A stretch of 19,152 nucleotides of DNA. Source: Cryoendolithus antarcticus. Its lineage: Eukaryota > Ascomycota > Dothideomycetes > Cladosporiales > Cladosporiaceae. How positions within the stretch are numbered: position 1 is the first letter of the stretch; each line of letters begins with the position of its first letter. Positions 1-9,193 of this stretch are shown piece after piece. Where the stretch lies: contig NAJO01000128.1 of NCBI GenBank assembly GCA_002077065.1, positions 1-19,152 of the forward strand, given 5' to 3'. Both the position numbers and the translations under genes were made by a program. The notes beneath the pieces are model-generated. The model was not told where the DNA came from, did no database searches, and was given only the letters and a program-made list of their open reading frames with translations.

Positions 1-340
1 ATGCTTCCCAACTTCCTTCAAGATGCTGATGTGGCTAAGCTCAACGCCGAGTTAGAGGGCCTGCGCCATGCAGGTTGGGAGCTCACTCCCGATGGCACCG
101 GAATCGTAAGGACCTTCAAGTTCGGGCACCGGGCAAAGACACATGTATACAAATCAATTGGGCTTTCAAACGCACAAACTAATGCATGACAGGGATTTGT
201 CCAGTTGGTTTGCCTTCATAGCTGGACTGAAGGCCATCATGCGTTGGTGACATTCGTAAGCGCCATGCAAACTTGCTAACCTTCAAGGCCAACAGCTGAA
301 GAGATTAGCAGACAAGCGATGTCGTGAAGATCATATGGAC
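1..340 (+). pseudogene. pterin-4a-carbinolamine dehydratase-like remnant (intron-containing, broken 3' end)
   Basis: Family role: dehydrates 4a-hydroxytetrahydrobiopterin in the cytosol. The first 48 codons (1-144) read GWELTPDGTGI then RTFKF, the usual N-terminal half. A 48-nt intron (145-192, GTATAC...CAG with an ACTAAT branch-like site) restores the frame. The second exon gives 8 residues, Phe, 12 residues and then His-His at 235-240, exactly the spacing of the family between its FKF strand, the helix Phe and the catalytic His pair. The Pro and Trp that normally follow HH are lost, and the frame stops at 277-279 after 76 residues, where the family has 100-120. A weak C-terminal echo (ADKRC, about 308-322) lies in another frame, so a small deletion or frameshift has destroyed the last third. 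The window begins exactly on an ATG, so the true start may lie upstream. Homology is inferred from motif spacing only. Confidence 0.55.
145..192 (+). other. predicted 48-nt spliceosomal intron
   Basis: GT at 145-146 and AG at 191-192, with an ACTAAT branch-like motif 8 to 13 nt before the acceptor. Removing it joins the two conserved halves of the dehydratase-like reading frame in phase 0 with exact family spacing. Confidence 0.55.
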
Positions 341-1013
341 GACTTATCGTCCCAACCGCGGCTTGTCGGCGCGTGATCTTGCAGGAGCTGAGAAATGCAA
401 TCAATGGGAGACACAGATACTATCAAGCAAAGTGAAGAAGCAGAAGAAATCCGTGCTTTCACCTCGCGAAGAGCTGGTACAGCGGTCGACGGGATGGGAT
501 GCCACCGGTCAAGGTCTTTCAAAGAGTTTCTTCCTCGAATCATACACGGATTGCCGAGCAAGTAGGTCGAGCATACTAGTACTATTCTTACTTACAATTC
601 TTCAGCAATTTGTCAACATTGTGGCAGCCAAGTGTAGTAAGATAGGATACGATTTTGAAGCAATCAGTATAGTAAGTATTGTGAGAACAACATTCTTCGC
701 CATGTTGTAATGGTATAGTAGTTCCCATGCTGGGTGACAGTGCATTGGCCTGGTCAATCACACCTAGATAACGAAATGGCCCGCTTCTGCGACACAGAAG
801 CGCCACCCCGGGGTACAGGTACGGAGCAAGACGTCAAGGACCAAGTTTTTAAGATGGTCCAGCTCCTTCAATAGCACCTTGTGGAATCTACATCTTGACA
901 TCTACGTAGCCAAACTCACCCCACACGCAAGGCTCTGATTCTAAATCCCCAAAATACCGCGCATACCTACAACCCAGCGTACACTTACAACGTGCTATAA
1001 GTGCTGGCAAAAC
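341..1013. other. no recognisable gene
   Basis: Both strands hold only short overlapping ORFs (for example 324-710 plus and 588-806 minus) with no recognisable motif. I see no RNA gene and no clear repeat. The stretch ends at the target-site duplication of the adjacent LTR. Confidence 0.5.
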
Positions 1014-1018
1014 ACTAT
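1014..1018. repeat. target-site duplication, left copy (ACTAT)
   Basis: ACTAT directly precedes the TGTTACG terminus and recurs at 1328-1332 directly after the other terminus. Five base pairs is the usual duplication size for LTR retrotransposons. Confidence 0.6.
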
Positions 1019-1327
1019 TGTTACGATCCAGTAGGAGACTGAATCTCCTGATTTGATAAGAAACCCTAGGCAGCGGAACGCAACCGTCGGGATAACGTAA
1101 TTTGTTAGGACTGGTTCCAAACTGAGCGAGATGTGACGGACTCTTCGAGATCAGTTTATACTGATCAGACTAATGCTCACGACTCTCCTAGGTATATAGC
1201 GAGCGAGGGATGCCTATTCAACTCATTGTTCATAGTGACTGGCTGGAGTGATTCTACCCAGACTACTTGACCTTTTATTAGCATCCCTTACTGCCCCAGC
1301 TCGTACCACTGAACTCAGGTTGTAACG
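1019..1327 (+). mobile_element. degenerate solo LTR, 309 bp
   Basis: The element starts TGTTACG and ends GTAACG. The termini form a short inverted repeat (TGTTAC against GTAACA with one change, so the canonical TG...CA has become TG...CG). It is flanked by a perfect 5-bp duplication, ACTAT at 1014-1018 and 1328-1332. A TATATA box on the plus strand (1193-1198) suits an LTR promoter and gives the orientation. Internal hairpins include AGGAGA/TCTCCT near 1033-1049 and GATCAGT-TTAT-ACTGATC near 1150-1167. No gag-pol remnant or second LTR follows, so this is a solo LTR left by recombination. Superfamily (copia or gypsy) is not decidable from this sequence. Confidence 0.6.
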
Positions 1328-1332
1328 ACTAT
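1328..1332. repeat. target-site duplication, right copy (ACTAT)
   Basis: Second copy of ACTAT, immediately after the GTAACG terminus of the solo LTR. Confidence 0.6.
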
Positions 1333-1518
1333 CTGCCCGCATTTCTTGCCACCAATACCGCCTTCTGCTCATGTAGTATAGCATACCGCTTTGCAGAAAG
1401 TCGCGATCGCGCCCTCCACTGTCTTCGAAGGAATCGGGCATTTGCCAGGACTCTATGAAGCGCAACTTTGATTGGGTTCGTCTCGCTGGAGAGTGCACCT
1501 ACTACATCCTAGTAGGCC

Positions 1519-3630
1519 TTAGCCCCGAGGCAGACGGTCATATGTTCCAATGCCCGGCATGAAATGGCCGTGACTTTGAGCACATCTCTCGGCCTCACGA
1601 AGGTCCGCATTTGCACCCCTGAAGTGAGTGATAGCCACTTGGGTGTGAGTGATGGCACTTTCAAATTGAGTGCCAACAGTTTCAGCGTCACTGGCGGCCC
1701 GCTCGAGGTGCATGCGGGCAATTTGGGCGTGACTAGCGACGCGCGCTTGGTAAATGTAGCCCTTGTGGTAATTATTCGGTGAAAATGATGAGTATTCACT
1801 AGCCAGATGTAGAGCTTTCTCAGAGTGCTCTTGGACCATTTCCCACTCCATATCACGTACTGCAATGCGCATAGACGCAATTAATGCACGCACATGATCG
1901 AGCTGCTCTGTGTGGTTTGCAGGCGAGTGCAGATCAAACCAGTGCTTGACTTTCTCCAATCGAGTCTGAGCGGCCTCGTGTTGGCCCAGAAGAATCTCGG
2001 CGTCAGCAAATGAGAGTGATAACCTGTTGTACGCAATGGTGTCCATCTTGCCCTGCGCATGCAACTTGGAAAGGTGCTTCTGTAACAAGGCCATGGCTTC
2101 CTCAGGATTTCCCAGTTCAATCAGAACATCCGCAAGCTGACGCACAACATAGTGGATCTTGTCCTTGGGCAGATGCTCAAAGTACTGAAGACAAGGTTCA
2201 AGAGCCTCCTTTGCCTTTTCGAAGTTGCCTGTGAAGCGATACAGCCGTCCCTGTGCTGTATACTTTCCTACAAAGAGCCCCCATCTTTGTTGAGCTATAA
2301 CCTCACCATCTACCGTCAATTCTGACAGATCAGCCTGCATGACCCGATCCTCGGCGAGCTTGTAATCATTCTGCATGATCGCATTCTCGGCCAACGAGAG
2401 GTTGAAATGCCCGAGCATGTATATCTTGTAGTTGCTGTCTGGAGATACCTTGCCAATCGCCCGCTTTAATGTGTCGTCAGATTCCTTGAACTTTCCTTGC
2501 CGTCTGAGTACACTGCTCTCCGCTATCGTCAGCGAGAGGTCGGAAGAGTGTCCGCATCAGTGCTCTGGCTCGATTACATCCTGGGGATGTTGCTTTGCGC
2601 CTGCCCGATTTGTTGACAAGTCATTTTCGGGGAGTGGCGTCTGCACGGAATTTTGAGAGACTATTCGAGATTCTGTCCTGGAGTCGTATGCAGGTAAAAC
2701 AGATCCAGCATCAGATCCGCAAGAAGCATACACAGTTGCCGGATTTGCATCTCTGCAAGCTACCGACAGACTCGATGCAATATTGCTAGAAACTGAGGTA
2801 CTGCATTGACCTGGAACTACTTCATTCCCTCTCGTGGGTTGCGCAGTGTGGTTGTGCCGTTTTGGGAGCGGTGTGGTATCGTCGTTTGGTACTAGCAGGC
2901 CGTATGGATCATATTTCACTCGAAAGTACGGAAGTTGCTTGTCATACGTTCTGAACATCGGTAATGCCTTAGTGATCGTGTCGACATCCATAGTAATCCA
3001 AGCAGCGACCAGGTCGAAGTCCACCACGAACCTGGCTTCCATACACTTTCTGAGATCTTCTAGCGCCAACGGAAAAAGAGCCATTCCCTGATCATCTCTT
3101 TTGTTGCATGGCCTCTCCCCAATCTTCACTGCCTTTGGGCTAGTGAGAGCCGTAATATGTAGTTGAGCCAACACATGGTTCATCCTGTCCTTGGCTTGAT
3201 CCCAAGTGAGCTGTCTCGCGATAATCACCAGTTTCTCAAGTACGTCATGTGACAAGTTCTCCCAGCCATAATATTTCGCCCTTTCCAATGACCAGGTAGC
3301 AACCAATCGCGTTGGAGCACGCTTCACCCGAGTCTGTGATCTGTGCCACGGCCGAGCCGCATCGGCAATCGGCTGACCACTTTTTGCGAGATTTTCAAAA
3401 GCGCGCCATTCCTCATTCCCCGGTTGGTATTGTATCCCGAAAGAAGAGACGGCGCTTTGAAGAGCATAGGCGGTAATGGAGACGTCCTCCTGACAATCGA
3501 GCAACCGTGTAGAAAAGTCGGTAATCACAACAGCTTGAGCCTACTCATCGCGACCCGCGACTAACGCTTCATGAAACGCACCGCAGAACTTGAGGCAGTC
3601 CCAGCCAGGCGTACGGTTATATGCAGGCAT
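1519..3630 (-). pseudogene. TPR-repeat protein with two in-frame stop codons
   Basis: One minus-strand frame stays open from about 3879 to the TAA at 1519-1521, broken only by TAG at 3541-3543 and TGA at 2557-2559. The best ATG is at 3630 (MPAYNRTPGWDCLKF). Ignoring the two stops gives about 700 residues. The N-terminal 350 residues, rich in Trp, Arg and Leu (WSLERAKYYGW, LTWDQAKDRMN), match nothing I recognise. A Ser/Thr/Pro-rich linker follows (about 2560-2800). The C-terminal 340 residues form at least four TPR-type helical hairpins: RLYRFTGNFEKAKEALEPCL, then one ending LIELGNPEEAMALLQ, then one around LLGQHEAAQTRLEKV. TPRs mediate protein binding and often end fungal NLR-like receptors, but no NACHT or NB-ARC motif is visible. 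Either stop could be hidden by an unrecognised intron; I found no convincing splice pair. A pseudogene is the simplest reading. Confidence 0.7.
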
Positions 3631-3723
3631 GTCGGGCGGAAATGTGCGAGTCGCATGGTTGGGAGATCGAATAATGGGAGTTGAATCAGTCCTTGTGCTT
3701 ATGAGTGAGAGACGGGGTGCTGG

Positions 3724-3776
3724 GCGCACGTTCCATGTCTCACTTATCTCAACGTGCGTTGGAATGGAACGTGCGC
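3724..3776. repeat. perfect 13-bp inverted repeat with 27-nt spacer
   Basis: GCGCACGTTCCAT at 3724-3736 is the exact reverse complement of ATGGAACGTGCGC at 3764-3776. The spacer has a third partial copy (AACGTGCGTT). It lies about 95-145 bp upstream of the predicted TPR start, so it could be a paired binding site or an mRNA leader hairpin. Function is unknown. Confidence 0.7.
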
Positions 3777-4081
3777 TAGTTACGTCACCATGCCACGGGG
3801 CTCTTGTCAAGCACCAAGCACCAAGCAGGCAACACCGCGGCCGATCTGGGCATTCAAGCATCATTCCAGTATTCACCACGGTGATAAAAGGAAATCAACT
3901 GACTAGGAGATGTTCCCGATCTCCGTATTCAAGCCAGATCTTAGACGAACATCCTCCGAGGTGAACGCCGCGGAAATGGCCTACACGAGTCCCCAGTTCT
4001 TACAGGGCTGTCATAGTGTGCGGTTCGCCATATGTCGCAGGACTAGTCGTCCGCAATGTGATTGGTTGTATGCACCCCTTC

Positions 4082-4097
4082 GTCCGTAACTACGGAC
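4082..4097. repeat. 7-bp palindrome GTCCGTA-AC-TACGGAC
   Basis: Perfect 7-bp arms with a 2-nt centre. It lies just outside the piggyBac relic, but no matching copy was found beyond the other end, so it is not a demonstrated terminal repeat. Confidence 0.5.
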
Positions 4098-4252
4098 TCG
4101 CGTAATAGATGAGGCGCTGCAGGCTAACGGTGTGGATGCAGCTAGCTGCGTGCCGTGTAGTAGCTTCCGTAGGATCCCGCCTTGGCAGTTTCACCAAAGT
4201 GAATGATGCACTGCAAACAGATAAGTAAAGATACCTGCCTATAACAACCATA

Positions 4253-4474
4253 ATGCCCTTCTCCGACGCATCATCGCAGCAACAAGCACCCGAGCTTATT
4301 GATCCAGCCCTCCTACAATCATGGCCAGCACGCTCTTGGCCAGCACGCTCTTGGCCAGCACGCTCTTGGCGCTTGTTGAAGCGTGCAAGTGAGGCCAATG
4401 CAGATCATCCGGAACCGACACAAGAGGTAAGGGTAGTACAGCTTGAGGCCATACAGCAGAAGGTGGATGAATAA
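4253..4474 (+). CDS. small hypothetical ORF with SWPAR repeats
   Basis: A 73-codon ORF with an ATG start, composed of an acidic or polar start (MPFSDASSQQQAPELIDPAL), three SWPAR repeats encoded by a 15-bp minisatellite, and a short helical end (VVQLEAIQQKVDE). Reading through its TAA at 4472-4474 gives another open, helix-like stretch to about 4570, so the protein may once have been longer. That extension lies opposite the zinc-binding tail of the piggyBac relic and may be only its shadow. I do not recognise a family. It may be a transposon passenger or chance; confidence is low. Confidence 0.25.
   Translation: MPFSDASSQQQAPELIDPALLQSWPARSWPARSWPARSWRLLKRASEANADHPEPTQEVRVVQLEAIQQKVDE
4322..4366 (+). 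repeat. minisatellite, 15 bp x 3 perfect copies
   Basis: The unit TGGCCAGCACGCTCT is repeated three times without mismatch, followed by a partial TGGC at 4367-4370. The period is a multiple of three, so expansion keeps the frame of the overlapping small ORF (SWPAR per unit). Confidence 0.9.
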
Positions 4475-4517
4475 GAGCGCTCTCTGATAGTGCTGCGTAA
4501 GATGATCAAGCTCATGG

Positions 4518-6859
4518 TTAGTGATCACTACGCTCTCGTGCGTGCCATAGTGGCTCACAGGCCTTGCAGATAGGAAATTGAATACCACACACGCTACACG
4601 TTAGCTAGTGTAGCGGAGCTTATGTGAGGGATCACTGTGCTTGAGGTACCGACAGACTGCACAGTGCGCTCCCTTCTTGGTGGTAATGATCAACGCATGG
4701 TTGCCAGGTGCCATGCGAATAGGCGGAGGCTGCCATCGCTTGGTAACATGGCCATTTGGCCGAGCGTGTTAGTTCTTGGCAATAGCACTGAAGCCTGGAA
4801 GAAATTGGCCAGTATCAGTGCGGATATCCTTGCTTAGTGCAGTAGGCTGCAGAGTTTTATCAGGCCAGCTAGTGTTGATTGCGTGTGAGCCTTCAAGCAC
4901 AAGGCTCCAAGCGAGTCGTAGGCGGAAGCGGCGCTGGTTGTGTAGGAATTTATCCTTCAGATGCTGGTACAGAGCCTTATACATGATGAAGGCGTTGGTC
5001 ACTACAGCGTCAAGGATGAAGAAGAACAAGGGCAACCAGACTCGTAATCCTATAAGCTGCGTGCTGTTATAGCTCTTGTATTGATCGTGGATATCGACGG
5101 CTCTCATGAAGTCGTTATAGTCCACTGAAAAGGTAGGCATCAGCATCGACTTCTCAGGTTGATTGCCCCAATGTTGAAGGACTACTCGCTTCAACCATGC
5201 ATTTGACGTAGCTATAGGCCTACGTTGAGTAGTGAAGGCCTTGCTGCGAGGGTCCTGGGCCGTAGCGATGAACTGGACCATATTCTTGTCTTGTCAGACT
5301 ACGCAGGCCACGTCGTTGTGCACGGTAGTGCTATACTGCGTGTTGAAGGGGATCCGAGTCTTTTTGCGGTCAATCGACTTCTTGAATATTGGTGGCCAGT
5401 TGCGGCATGTAGCTCTTGCTGTACCACACGCAGCAATACCCTAGGCTCTGAGTACGTGGAACAGGTCCGGATTACTGAACAGGTTGTCACAGTGGAGCGT
5501 GAAGTCGTAGTGTTGGTAGGGTAGTTGTAGCATGAGGTGTAACACTCGATGTGAGGTCGGTGGCATAGCAGCCTGAGGCGCATCATCAGACTGCACTGGC
5601 GCCGACTTCACGGCAGGGCTTGTAAATACCCAACTGTAGCAGTAACCATGCTCACATAAGGCTAGTATGTTGTAGCCTACAGGTACTGGCTTCCCCTTCA
5701 TCATAATGGTATGCTTCGAGCGCCCCGTGAAGGGAATGATCATCTCGTCAATCGCTACCTGCGAGGCTGGTAAACAGGCTGATTTGAATGCAGTGATCAC
5801 CTCCGTCGATAACGGCTCCAACTTCTGGTAGAACTGGCTCTGCGGAAGGCTATCGAGCGGTGGAGAGACGTGGAAGAAGCGCTTGATCTGCTCAAAGCGA
5901 GTGAGGCCCATGAACTTGGTTATTGGGTGAGTAGGCCATTCACAACCTCGAATCCAGTACTCCTCGAGCCGTGTATGCTTGATTACTGGCATATAAATCA
6001 GTAGGCCAAGCCAGATCTTGGGCTGAGCAAGCGTAAGAGGGCGCCAGCTTCGACATTGACCAATACCGGCTCCCTTTGAAGCAGCATACGTGTTCGTATT
6101 ATCGACTAGGCCTTGAAGAGAGCGGCCACTGAACAGCTTGAAGAGAAGCAGTGGTACATCTTACGGAGCAGTACTATCAGGAGAGTGAGCATTAGCTCCA
6201 TGAGCACACGCTTCAATGCAACCGCGTTGACATAGTGGTGGTAGGTCCATCTGCATTGGTGCAGAGAAGAGGTCATCCGATACCTTGAACCGGCGCTCAT
6301 GGTGATGCTGTTGCAGCTCATGGAACCCTACAAGATGCTCACCAAGAGCTCGAGACCTCCTCGATCACGTGGCCAGTATCATCATCCTCAGGATCACTCC
6401 AATCTGGCACAGCAGGCCCTGCAATGTGGTCCATTTCAACAGGTCGATCTTCGATATCTCGACGTACCCAAGCGCATGGCACCGAAAGACCCTCCAACTC
6501 ATGGAGGCCCGTTTGTAAAATTACCGCTCGTACGCCGTTTATACGGCCTGAGTCTGTGTATAGCAGGTGATCCATGTTGGTGATCGCAGCTGTCTGAATG
6601 TTGGCAAGTGTTATAGCAAGATCTTCGGGAGCTGGTGACGGAGTGTGTGTGGTGTTATGATGAGTTGGAAATGTGGCGGGAGCATTATCGAGTGCTGATA
6701 CAGCAACAGACGTATTCGGCTGATTGTTCGACAGAGTGATCTGAGTGGGGAATGAGGAACAGATAGCAAAGGTTGAGGATGTCCTGCAGATATATGCATC
6801 GAAGGCTCACTGCTGGTGCTTTGACGGCAGCTTAGATGCCTCTCAACCTGCTTGGGCAT
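4518..6859 (-). pseudogene. piggyBac-type transposase relic (DDE_Tnp_1_7)
   Basis: A decayed DD(D/E) cut-and-paste transposase. Candidate start is ATG at 6859. A Ser/Thr/Pro-rich N-terminus continues, after a frameshift near 6740, into EDLAITLANIQTAAI and the acidic stretch SDPEDDDTG (about 6360). After another shift near 6330 the catalytic core is readable in one frame from 6300 to about 4610: LFKLFSGRSLQGLVDNTN, then IWLGLLIYMPVIKHTRLEEY, the first catalytic Asp in AIDEMIIPFTGR, the second in LHCDNLFSNPDL, and the third region AVDIHDQYKSYNS before FFFILDAVVTNAFIMYK. Stops break this frame at 6161-6163 (TAA), 5441-5443 (TAG, before GIAACGTARAT), 5294-5296 (TGA, where VVWQD is expected) and 4769-4771 (TAA). 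A Cys-rich tail (HCAVC, then CSVCG and CKAC after a shift near 4605) resembles the family's C-terminal zinc-binding motif and ends at TAA 4518-4520. No TTAA-flanked termini were seen. Confidence 0.85.
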
Positions 6860-6999
6860 GACGAAACCTCTGCCGAAACATCAGCGCACCATCAAGTAAT
6901 TATTAGAGTGGAAACTGTTGTAGGACACAGGATGTACCAGGCAAACCTGCTTGTCCTAATCTCGAGAATGTCAGTCGCTGTTCGCGCTGATGATCATTT
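6860..6999. other. short gap upstream of the transposase relic
   Basis: 140 bp without recognisable coding sequence. No TTAA target site and no match to sequence outside the other end of the relic was found here. Confidence 0.4.
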
Positions 7000-7940
7000 C
7001 TACGCTTGTGTCAAATATCCTGAGCCAAGCTCTTGAACTTGGAAATCTATTAGTCTCAAAGCAGATGCGTCTAGAGAAGCAATTCTTTTGCATTTTGACT
7101 TGTCCTTGGGGAGTTTAGGCAAAGGTAGGGAAATCAAGCCATCAACTCCATCTTGATGTACCGGACACCTACGTTGAACTATGTACAGATCCTGATGTTC
7201 TTTCGTGGCAGCCCTCCCTGCTCTCTTCAAGCAATCGATGTAAAAAGGCACGACGATCATGGACTGCAACCCTGTCCGATATCACCCACTGCGGGTACCA
7301 CTTCACGTACGTGCTGCCGACTTGTAGATCAAAGGTGTGGCTCGCGTACTCTTGCAGCTTTTGGCCGCAGGCGATACTTCTCTTGAACCACTCAGTCCCT
7401 ATGGTCTGGTCTTGGAGTCCGATGCACCAGTGAACCTCTTTGTCTCGCATCCGCATGCCTTGGATATGGTTGATCGTCCAGACATTTTTCAAGATATAGT
7501 TTTGGTCGCAGATGGTTTCGCCATCGCCGTGCTCATCGATGTCCTGCATCTCATCGATCGGCTCGGAATCCAGTGTCTCTAGAACAGCTTTGATGATGCT
7601 AATCGAAAGGTATTCTGCTTCTTCAGTCGTAGAGATGCTGGGGAATACTCTCGACGTAGCCCCAACGTTGCTTGTCAGATCGACGGCTCGCTTGATCGAG
7701 CCTTGGTCCGGATCTAGGGGTTCTGGATCCAGTATCTGGGATAATTGAGCCATCGGAATTCTACAGATTCCCAACAGTGAGCTACTGCTGATGAGTTATC
7801 TGATCAGGAAGAACTTACCCAGTCTTCTCGCTGATCGAGGATAGTATGTTACGAAGCATCTTGGAAGAATCCTTCGAATGCTGCTAGTCGTCGGACTCGA
7901 CTTTGGAAGGTCCTTTCGAGGAACGAGTTGGACACGACAT
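7000..7940 (-). pseudogene. unrecognised intron-containing gene, probably broken
   Basis: ATG at 7940 opens MSCPTRSSKGPSKVESDD, then TAG (7884-7886), then the same frame continues as QHSKDSSKMLRNILSSISEK to a strong donor GTAAGT. A 58-nt intron (7761-7818) joins it to a long open stretch: IPMAQLSQILDPEPL, an acidic segment (EPIDEMQDIDEHGDGE), then WTINHIQGMRM and GTEWFKRSIACGQKLQEYAS, ending at TGA 7169-7171. An intact alternative exists: starting at the internal ATG (7859), the spliced frame encodes about 210 residues without a stop. A second frame (7000-7269, IDCLKRAGRAATKEH...) looks equally protein-like, suggesting a frameshift near 7220-7260 and an older, longer C-terminus. No domain recognised; soluble, no membrane segment. 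Confidence 0.5.
7761..7818 (-). other. predicted 58-nt intron
   Basis: On the minus strand the donor is GTAAGT (7818-7813) and the acceptor CTGTAG (ending at 7761), with a CTCAC branch-like site about 22 nt before it. It joins two open stretches in phase 2, turning ISEKTG into ISEKTGIPMAQ. Confidence 0.65.
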
Positions 7941-8374
7941 GATGAAGCGCACTTCTGGTCCAATATATGCATGTGCGATTGTAATATGAGCGGCCGCGCA
8001 ACTGCTTCAAGCGATGCACGCATCTCACAAGCCGGCTCAGATATTCCCATACAACGTGTCGAGACACGGGAAGTTGACCTTCCTTCAAAGTCCGAGGCAG
8101 GGATGCTGGGTGCTCAATTAATCAGGACGACGTAAGAAGTCCTCAGGCTGACCGATGACGTGGAAGCTGTTTCGGAATGAACAAGATGGGTAATGACATG
8201 AAAGATGTGCCTTTGCTTTTGTTGAGGATATGAGTATTTGCCTCAAATGTAAAGCGCCATCGCAAATAGTGATCAGAGGGTCTTCAAATCAATCAGTTGT
8301 CATAGGCGGATCGGAATGCAGTCACACTTTGAGAGTTGTGAAAGGTAGTCGGGTGAAAAGTAGTTCGGTTTAAA
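7941..8374. other. no recognisable gene
   Basis: Only short ORFs in several frames. It includes the 5' flank of the gene starting at 7940. I saw no motif, repeat or RNA gene. Confidence 0.45.
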
Positions 8375-8702
8375 TCAAGGATGGACCCAGCAACGGGTGG
8401 AGATCCTTGAATAAGCTCTGTTGCCAGAGTGGCAGGTTGCTCGGATGATTTCGGTGGTGCTGGTATCAGAATTTGTACCCGCTCTGCCTGCCTTACTCTT
8501 CGCAAGTTTTCGTCTCGACATAACACCAACAGTCTTCGCTTCGGCCACGAACAATGGGAAACTCAATCTGGATCATGACCTCGTGGATATCAAGAAGTCC
8601 GATCGCCAACCCATGACCAGCCAGCGTGTCAGCCGAAATCAGAATGTCGATAGTGCGCCTCGCCATGAGGAGGAACACGGCCTTGATGGTGAAGTCACGC
8701 AA
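8375..8702 (-). pseudogene. weak coding remnant with FPxxxxEAK motif
   Basis: Two minus-strand frames look protein-like. One (8493-8702) has TIDILISADTLAGHG and LLDIHEVMIQIEFPIV. The other (8375-8566) has RLSFPLFVAEAKTVGVMSRR. A hydrophobic strand ending in E-A-K is the hallmark of PD-(D/E)XK-like fungal proteins, including the DUF7924-like gene at 10271-11502 (MYFPFLLCEAKCW). The upstream Asp partner is not identified and the frame changes within the motif region, so this is at best a broken fragment. It may be coincidental. Confidence 0.25.
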
Positions 8703-9193
8703 CGCCGTCGAACGCTATGAGGCTCTCAGTAGGATATTGAAGAAGCAGAGATGTTCTCGACTTACTGTACGGCAAGGTTGGTGTATAATCCATTGATGTC
8801 CTGGTATATTGGGTGGGATTTCGCGTCCAATCAAGAGTTGCGGTGAATCTGGGTATCGAACGTGACACGTTCGAGCTTTTTGGGGTCTCGCCGTGATCAA
8901 CCTGCCTGCCATGGCGTAGATGATGGTAAGTGCGTGTAGCATGAAACTGCCTTCACCTGTGCGAGCGTCCAGCGGTTGGGTGCCGCGTCCAGAGAAGGTC
9001 AGGCACGATTGAGGCTGCAGGCGTCTGTGTATATTACATGATGATCGATGAATGATAACCATTGACGATGATGTTACATGCACATGGTGCTGGCCGACAC
9101 CAGTTGAGACGCAATCGCAAGCACGTGCCTGATGCAGGTGTGCCCATTCTTCCATACCACAATAGACCGTCTCATGATAGGAAGTACTGCCAT
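8703..9193. other. no recognisable gene
   Basis: A 146-codon minus-strand ORF (8715-9155) shows no known motif and an irregular His/Arg/Cys-rich composition, so I treat it as chance. No repeat or RNA gene seen. Confidence 0.4.

Larger units (their letters stand above)
3631..4252. other. no gene; upstream region of the TPR gene with inverted repeats
   Basis: No recognisable coding sequence. It holds the 13-bp inverted repeat at 3724-3776, a short AAGCACC tandem near 3809-3826 and the GTCCGTA palindrome at 4082-4097. It would contain the promoter of the TPR gene if that gene was ever transcribed from 3630. Confidence 0.5.

Noticed and set aside
256..287. GTAAGC...CTAAC...CAAG segment, a 32-nt intron look-alike in the dehydratase remnant
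   Set aside because: Too short for a spliceosomal intron, and removing it leads straight to a stop.
4000..7000. Search for TTAA target sites and terminal inverted repeats of the piggyBac relic
   Set aside because: No TTAA in the flanks and no matching terminal repeat by eye; boundaries were therefore set by coding homology only.
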